Assembly: GCA_003586115.2 (NCBI GenBank) | Contig: QVOM02000034.1 | Span: 128,437,936 to 128,501,935, forward strand | Origin: Salvator merianae | Lineage: Eukaryota > Chordata > Lepidosauria > Squamata > Teiidae | Reading direction: 5' to 3' | Length of the DNA stretch: 64,000 bases | In this document: positions 60,299 through 64,000 of the stretch, piece after piece | How the letters are laid out: the number at the start of each line of letters is the position of its first letter | How positions within the stretch are numbered: the first letter of the stretch is position 1 | Notes under the pieces: model-generated | The model's input: only the letters and a program-made list of their open reading frames with translations | Databases searched by the model: none | Told to the model about the DNA's origin: nothing | Position numbers and translations under genes: made by a program

Positions 60299-60368
60299 GC
60301 CATTTTGTGCATCTTTGAAAATAGCGCCAGGGAGAAAGCAGCACAGATAAGTTTATATAACTCAGCAG
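60299..60368 (+). repeat. repeat block shared with 58343-58430
   Basis: CATCTTTGAAAATAGCGCCAG and GAGAAAGCAGCACAGATAAG, the second copy of the block that precedes a 5S-like sequence. It ends at the left edge of the inverted L2 segment. Confidence 0.65.
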
Positions 60369-60900
60369 CATCATGCCTACAGTTGGGTAGACACCACCTT
60401 GTCCCAAAAGGGAATATTAGCCAGTGGGTGGTAGCTAATTAATACCTCTGAATCCAGTGAGGTCCTCTTAAGGGGGAGGCACATCACAGCTTCCTTTAGC
60501 ACTGCTGGCATCTCTTCCTCCTGCAAAGAGACATTTATCACTCCTTGGATCCACCCAGCCATATGCCCTCAGGTAGCTTTTATTAGCCATTAAGGACAAG
60601 GATCAAGGGACAAAGTAGTTGGCTGAACCCCTGCAATCAGCTTGTTCACTTTCTCAGATTGCAGTAATTAAAAATCCAATATAATAGGACCAGATGACAT
60701 TCCAGTATGCCCACTGGACCACTTCCAACTGTGGAATCCAATTCCTTATGAATCTGAGCGACTTTGCCCTGAAAATGCCACACAAATTTATCACAGCAAG
60801 CTTCCAAAGGTGGCATGAACATACCCTTGTGGCTCAATGACAACAGCCCTTTAATCACCCAGAACAGCCACTTGAGAATGCAATGCATGTGGAGAAGTAA
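60369..60900 (-). mobile_element. L2 LINE, inverted 5' segment
   Basis: On the minus strand, from about 60830 down to 60377, the translated series (HFQGKVAQIHKELDST, then VNKLIAGVQPTT, LSLDPCP, AGWIQGVINVSLQEEEMP, VLISYHPLANIPFWDKV) is the L2 ORF2 region running into reverse-transcriptase block 1. It ends at the same protein position where the plus-strand L2 segment at 61288 begins, so the two look like parts of one inverted insertion. Stops interrupt the frame. Confidence 0.8.
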
Positions 60901-60902
60901 GT

Positions 60903-61022
60903 TTTCTATGCTGCTGACACAATCTTGTTTACTGATCTTGATTGATCTTGGAACCTTAATAGGACTGGCCTGGTTAATACTTGGATGGGAAACCACCTCA
61001 TAGTACAAGCTACTGTAAACCA
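60903..61022 (+). repeat. 5S rRNA-derived sequence (SINE-like), copy 2
   Basis: A nearly full-length 120-bp match to vertebrate 5S rRNA: TCTATG start, TGATCTTGATTGATCTTGGA, GGCCTGGTTAATACTTGGAT, GGGAAACCACCTC and CTGTAAAC. It is followed by an A-rich tail (AAGTAAAAAAATATC). It sits between the two L2 segments. Confidence 0.8.
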
Positions 61023-61109
61023 AAGTAAAAAAATATCTTGGAATACAATTGCAATCACCAGGCATTCCTTGGATCCAGAAGAGTTAAAACAACTACACCT
61101 TGACATCAT

Positions 61110-61285
61110 CCCTTTCTGCACTTGGACTTATTCCAGATTATACCTCAGAATAGAGACCTGCCACCTATATGTTAGTGCAGACTATGGTAGGCCCTGGGCA
61201 AGACCTTTCATAGTTTGCACTAGCATGTGGATAGCAGGTCCCTATTCTGGGATATAATCCATGATAAGTCCAAGCGCAGAAAGGG
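61110..61285. mobile_element. palindromic MITE, CCTTTCTGC family, copy 2
   Basis: CCCTTTCTGCACTTGGACTT at the left is mirrored by AAGTCCAAGCGCAGAAAGGG at the right. Arms of about 77 bp pair with roughly ten differences (TAGAGACCTGCCACC against the complement of the right arm). Inserted next to the L2 block boundary. The relative at 6597-6725 is shorter. Confidence 0.85.
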
Positions 61286-61499
61286 CCATCCAATATATCC
61301 TTTCTGGACAAGGTATTGGAGAGGACAGCAGCTGTTCAACTGCAGGCAAGTTTGGACGATGCTGAATATCTAAACACATTTCAGTTTAGTTTCAGGCCAC
61401 ATCATGGTGCTGAAAACACCTTGATTGTCCTGTTTGATGTTCTGCTTCATGAGAAAAACAGGGGAGTGCTACCTTGTTGGTTCTCTTGTATCTCTCACT

Positions 61500-61620
61500 G
61501 AGGAGAGAGAGAGAGATGTACACACACACATACACACACATAAATACATACAAACACATACTTACACACACACACACACACACACACAAACATATGTATA
61601 TACGCATACATACACACACC
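61500..61620. repeat. compound (GA)n-(CA)n microsatellite
   Basis: GAGAGAGAGAGAG then interrupted CA/CATA arrays to about 61620. Confidence 0.95.
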
Positions 61621-61629
61621 TTTCATGAA

Positions 61630-62205
61630 TCAATCTTTCAGTGGAAGTGGATATATATCACTGCAGTAGGTGACTACAGACACGAAATTAAAAGACACTT
61701 GCTCTTTGAGAGGAAAGCTATGGCAAACCTGGACAGCATATTTAAAAGCAGAGACATTCCTCTGCCAACAAAAGTCCATATAGTCAAATCTATGGTTTCC
61801 CCTGTGGTAACATAAGACTGTGATAGCTGGATCATAAGGAAGGCTAGGATCCAAAAAATCAATGCTTTCGAATTGTGGTGCTGGAGAAAACTTCTGAGAG
61901 TCCCTTGGACTGCAAGAAGATCAAATCAGTCAATAGTAAAGGAAATCAACCCTGGCTGCTAACTGGAAGGACTAATACTGAAATTGAAGCTCAAATACTT
62001 TGGCCACATAATGATTTAGACAGACTCACTGGAAAAGACCATGATGCTGTGAAAGATTGAAGGTAAAAGAAGGGAATGGCAGAGGATGTCATGGAAGCAA
62101 CAAACATGAGCTTGGGCAAACTCTGGCAGACAGTGGGGAACAGAAAGGTCTGGTGCGCTGTGGTCCTTGGGTCATGAAGAGTTGGACATGACTAAATGAC
62201 TGAAC
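61630..62205 (+). mobile_element. BovB (RTE) LINE 3' end, plus strand
   Basis: Translation across frames follows the BovB ORF2 C-terminus: HEIKRHLLFERKAMANLDSI, FKSRDIPLPTKVHIVKSM, FELWCWRKLLRVPWTARRSN, LKLKYFGH. The 3' terminus reads GTCATGAAGAGTTGGACATG then ACTAAATGACTGAACAA. It has stops, frameshifts and a deleted stretch; inactive. Confidence 0.9.
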
Positions 62206-62245
62206 AAATATATCTATATCTATAGATATATATCTACAGATACAG
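62203..62245. repeat. (TATC)n-like AT-rich tail of BovB insertion
   Basis: ATATATCTATATCTATAGAT and related units directly after the BovB terminus. Confidence 0.8.
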
Positions 62246-63060
62246 TATTACAGAATTACAGAATCATATCAATATATATTTCCAATGCCAAAGGAGGGAT
62301 AAGTAATCTTCACGAATTAATCAAATCAACTAAACATAATCACACATACCCCCCTATTAGTAGGATTCCTCAACTTCTAAATGTTCAGATCACATATCTA
62401 TTGGGATCTCTCAGTGATTCTGATATCTTTGACCATGGTATCCTTCTGGAAAAACTATAGAGTTTGGGAATTGGAAGCACCACATTGTGATAGTTCCATC
62501 CTATCTCCAAGGCTGATACCAGAAAACAGCTATTTGAGATTCTAGCTCAACACCCTGGGAACTAACTGGATTTTATCAGTATTTCATCTTACTTCCTATG
62601 CTCTTTTACATCTGTGTGAAACCACTGGGAGAGGTCATCAAGAGATCTGGGGTGAGGTGCTATCAATATGCAGATGACACCAGCTCAATCTCTCCATTCT
62701 GTCTGAATCAGGAGAGGTGACTGAGGTGCTTGGAGATAGGACTGGGCTGGATGGAGGCCAATAAACTGAAAGTGAATCCACACAAGACAAAGGTGCTGCG
62801 ATCTCAGGTCCAAGAAGTAGGGGGGCATCCTATTTTCAATGAGGTTTCACTGCCCTAGAAGGGACAGGTGTGAAATTTGGGAGTGCTGTCTTTGCTGACA
62901 TTGGAAGGCATTGGCCAGGAACGCCGACTTCCAGCTCTGACTAGTTTGCCAGCTACGACCTTTTCTGATCAGAGATGGTTTAGCCACAGTAATCCATTCC
63001 CTGCTAACTTCCAGACTGGGCTAGAGTAAGGTGCTATATGTGAGGCTGTCCCTGGAGATA

Positions 63061-63268
63061 GAATCATAGAATCATAGAGCTAGAAGGGACCTCCAGGGTC
63101 ATCGAGTCCAACCCCCAGCTCAATGCAGGATTCACTAAACCATCCCAGACAAATGTCTGTCCAGCCTCTCCTTGAAGACCTCCAGTAAAGGAGAGCTTAC
63201 CACCTCCTGTGGCAACCTATTCCATTGACTGATCGCCCTTACTGTCAGAAATTTTTTTCTAATATCTA
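63061..63268 (-). mobile_element. CR1 LINE 3' end nested in L2, minus strand
   Basis: GAATCATAGAATCATAGAGC then GGGACCTCCAGGGTCATCGA is the reversed CR1 3' terminus with two octamer units. It runs to about TTTCTAATATCTAG. L2 sequence stops just before it and continues just after it. Confidence 0.9.
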
Positions 63269-63709
63269 GATATTTGGAAGTTGGAGCTGGTGCAGAAAGC
63301 AATGGTGAGACTGCTGACTGAGACTACTGGCTGCATGTATATCATGCTGGTCCTAAAAGAACTGGATACCAATTTGCTACTAAGCTCAATTCAAGGGGTT
63401 AATATTAAGCTATTATGCCCTAAATAGCTTAGGCCCCAAATATATAATGGAATACTCCTCCCATACAGACTCGTCCATGCCTTAAGATATGCCAGTAAGA
63501 CCCTCTTGGCTGTGCCACAACCCTCAGCAGTTAAAGAGTGAGAATGTGTGATAGGACCTTCTTGGTTACATCCCCCAATTATGGAATAGCTTTAGCTTTC
63601 AAGGGAGTCCGGCACCTTCACTGTATTCATTTAGAGATGTGGTGAAGGTGCACCTCTTCACCCTAGCTTTTAGCTGAAGAAACAGCTTCACCTCCCCTTC
63701 AGACACTGG

Positions 63710-63906
63710 CCCGATCCAGATGGGGGATATATAAAGCTATTATGTCTGCATTGTGGTGAGATTGCCACACATATCTGAGGTAACCCCACCATAGCTATGC
63801 TATATCCCACCCCCCAAAAAAATCCCGCTATAGCCTATTTCAGGAAAATCTAACTCTGATGGTGGGTTTTCCCAAAATAGTGCTATAATGTACCATGTGG
63901 AGGGAA
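63710..63906. mobile_element. 197-bp-class MITE, copy 6
   Basis: The left end GCCCGATCCAGATGGGGG fits the family. The interior GAGATTGCCACACATATC and GGGTTTTCCCAAAATAGTGC parallels the 54113 copy. The right end is weak. It truncates the L2 3' UTR. Confidence 0.55.
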
Positions 63907-64000
63907 CTGCCATCTTGGAAGTGGCCATTGCGCATGTGCAGGGGTTGAAAAAGACAGCCATGCATACATGTGTGTCATTAAAATATGCAAAGACAGCACA

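Larger units (their letters stand above)
61498..62405 (+). mobile_element. BovB-bearing composite insertion with 8-bp target duplication
   Basis: The L2 reading is broken by 908 bp flanked by ATCTCTCA at 61490-61497 and again at 62406-62413. The insert holds a GA/CA microsatellite, a BovB 3' end and about 190 bp of AT-rich unassigned DNA. The duplicated octamer encodes the same L2 residues on both sides (Leu-Ser after Asp/Tyr), as expected for a target-site duplication. Confidence 0.75.
61288..63704 (+). mobile_element. L2 LINE 3' segment (RT to 3' UTR) with nested insertions
   Basis: The plus-strand segment begins SFLDKVLERTAAVQLQASL (RT block 1) and continues FSFRPHHGAENTLIVL (block 2) to 61497. 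It resumes at 62406 with DLSDSDIFDHGILLEKL, then KPLGEVIKRSGVRCYQYADD near 62620-62690 (the YADD catalytic motif is present), GLDGGQ*TESESTQDK-like sequence, and the C-terminal region after 63270. It has multiple stops and frameshifts and is inactive. Nested inside are a BovB-bearing insertion (61498-62405) and a CR1 (63061-63268). The 3' end is cut by a MITE at 63710. Confidence 0.85.

Noticed and set aside
58609..61022. Functional 5S rRNA genes
   Set aside because: Too many substitutions in conserved positions and no T-run terminator at the right place; better explained as 5S-derived repeats.
59203..61628. His/Thr- and Cys/Val-rich short proteins
   Set aside because: Translations of the TG and CA microsatellites.

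Overview
The window is vertebrate nuclear DNA and most likely comes from a squamate reptile (a lizard or a close relative). The evidence is the mix of old, broken retroposons: CR1 3' ends (both the lizard-type tail ending in TTCTTATG and the ATTCTATG type), L2 reverse-transcriptase fragments, L1 ends, two BovB (RTE) 3' ends, a tRNA-derived SINE with a CAA tail, and many palindromic MITEs. No species call is possible from this sequence alone.

There is one recognisable protein-coding exon: the first coding exon of LAMC1 (laminin subunit gamma-1), on the minus strand at 40787-41177. It carries a start codon in good context, a signal peptide, the beginning of the laminin N-terminal domain and a consensus GTGAGT splice donor. 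It lies in a CpG island (about 40630-41560) that also holds the 5' UTR and promoter. LAMC1 is transcribed right to left, so positions 1-40786 are read as the 5' part of its large intron 1. No other coding exon was seen there. Positions from about 41500 to 64000 are upstream intergenic DNA, and no second gene was recognised.

Layout. In 1-40786, intron sequence contains four tRNA-derived SINEs, several CR1 3' ends, L2 and L1 pieces, a nearly perfect 45-bp inverted repeat (28672-28833), and a cluster of four CCAATCA boxes (20970-21063). In 40630-41560 is the LAMC1 promoter, 5' UTR and exon 1. In 41560-57500 is an accessory region dense in DNA-transposon relics. It includes a 0.79-kb hAT-like palindromic element 3 kb upstream of the gene that contains an uninterrupted (TTC)33 tract and two divergent CTCF-like motifs. 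In 57890-59345 is a degenerate minisatellite interrupted by a 5S-rRNA-derived repeat. In 60365-63704 is an L2 LINE that appears to be split and inverted (twin-priming-like). It has been invaded by a second 5S-derived repeat, a palindromic MITE, a BovB-bearing insertion flanked by an 8-bp duplication, and a CR1.

The most informative structures are repeat-based rather than genic: the nested L2, a roughly 197-bp MITE family present six times, the 5S-derived repeats, and the TTC tract in the LAMC1 upstream region. Nearly all short open frames in the window are chance frames, microsatellite translations or retroposon debris.
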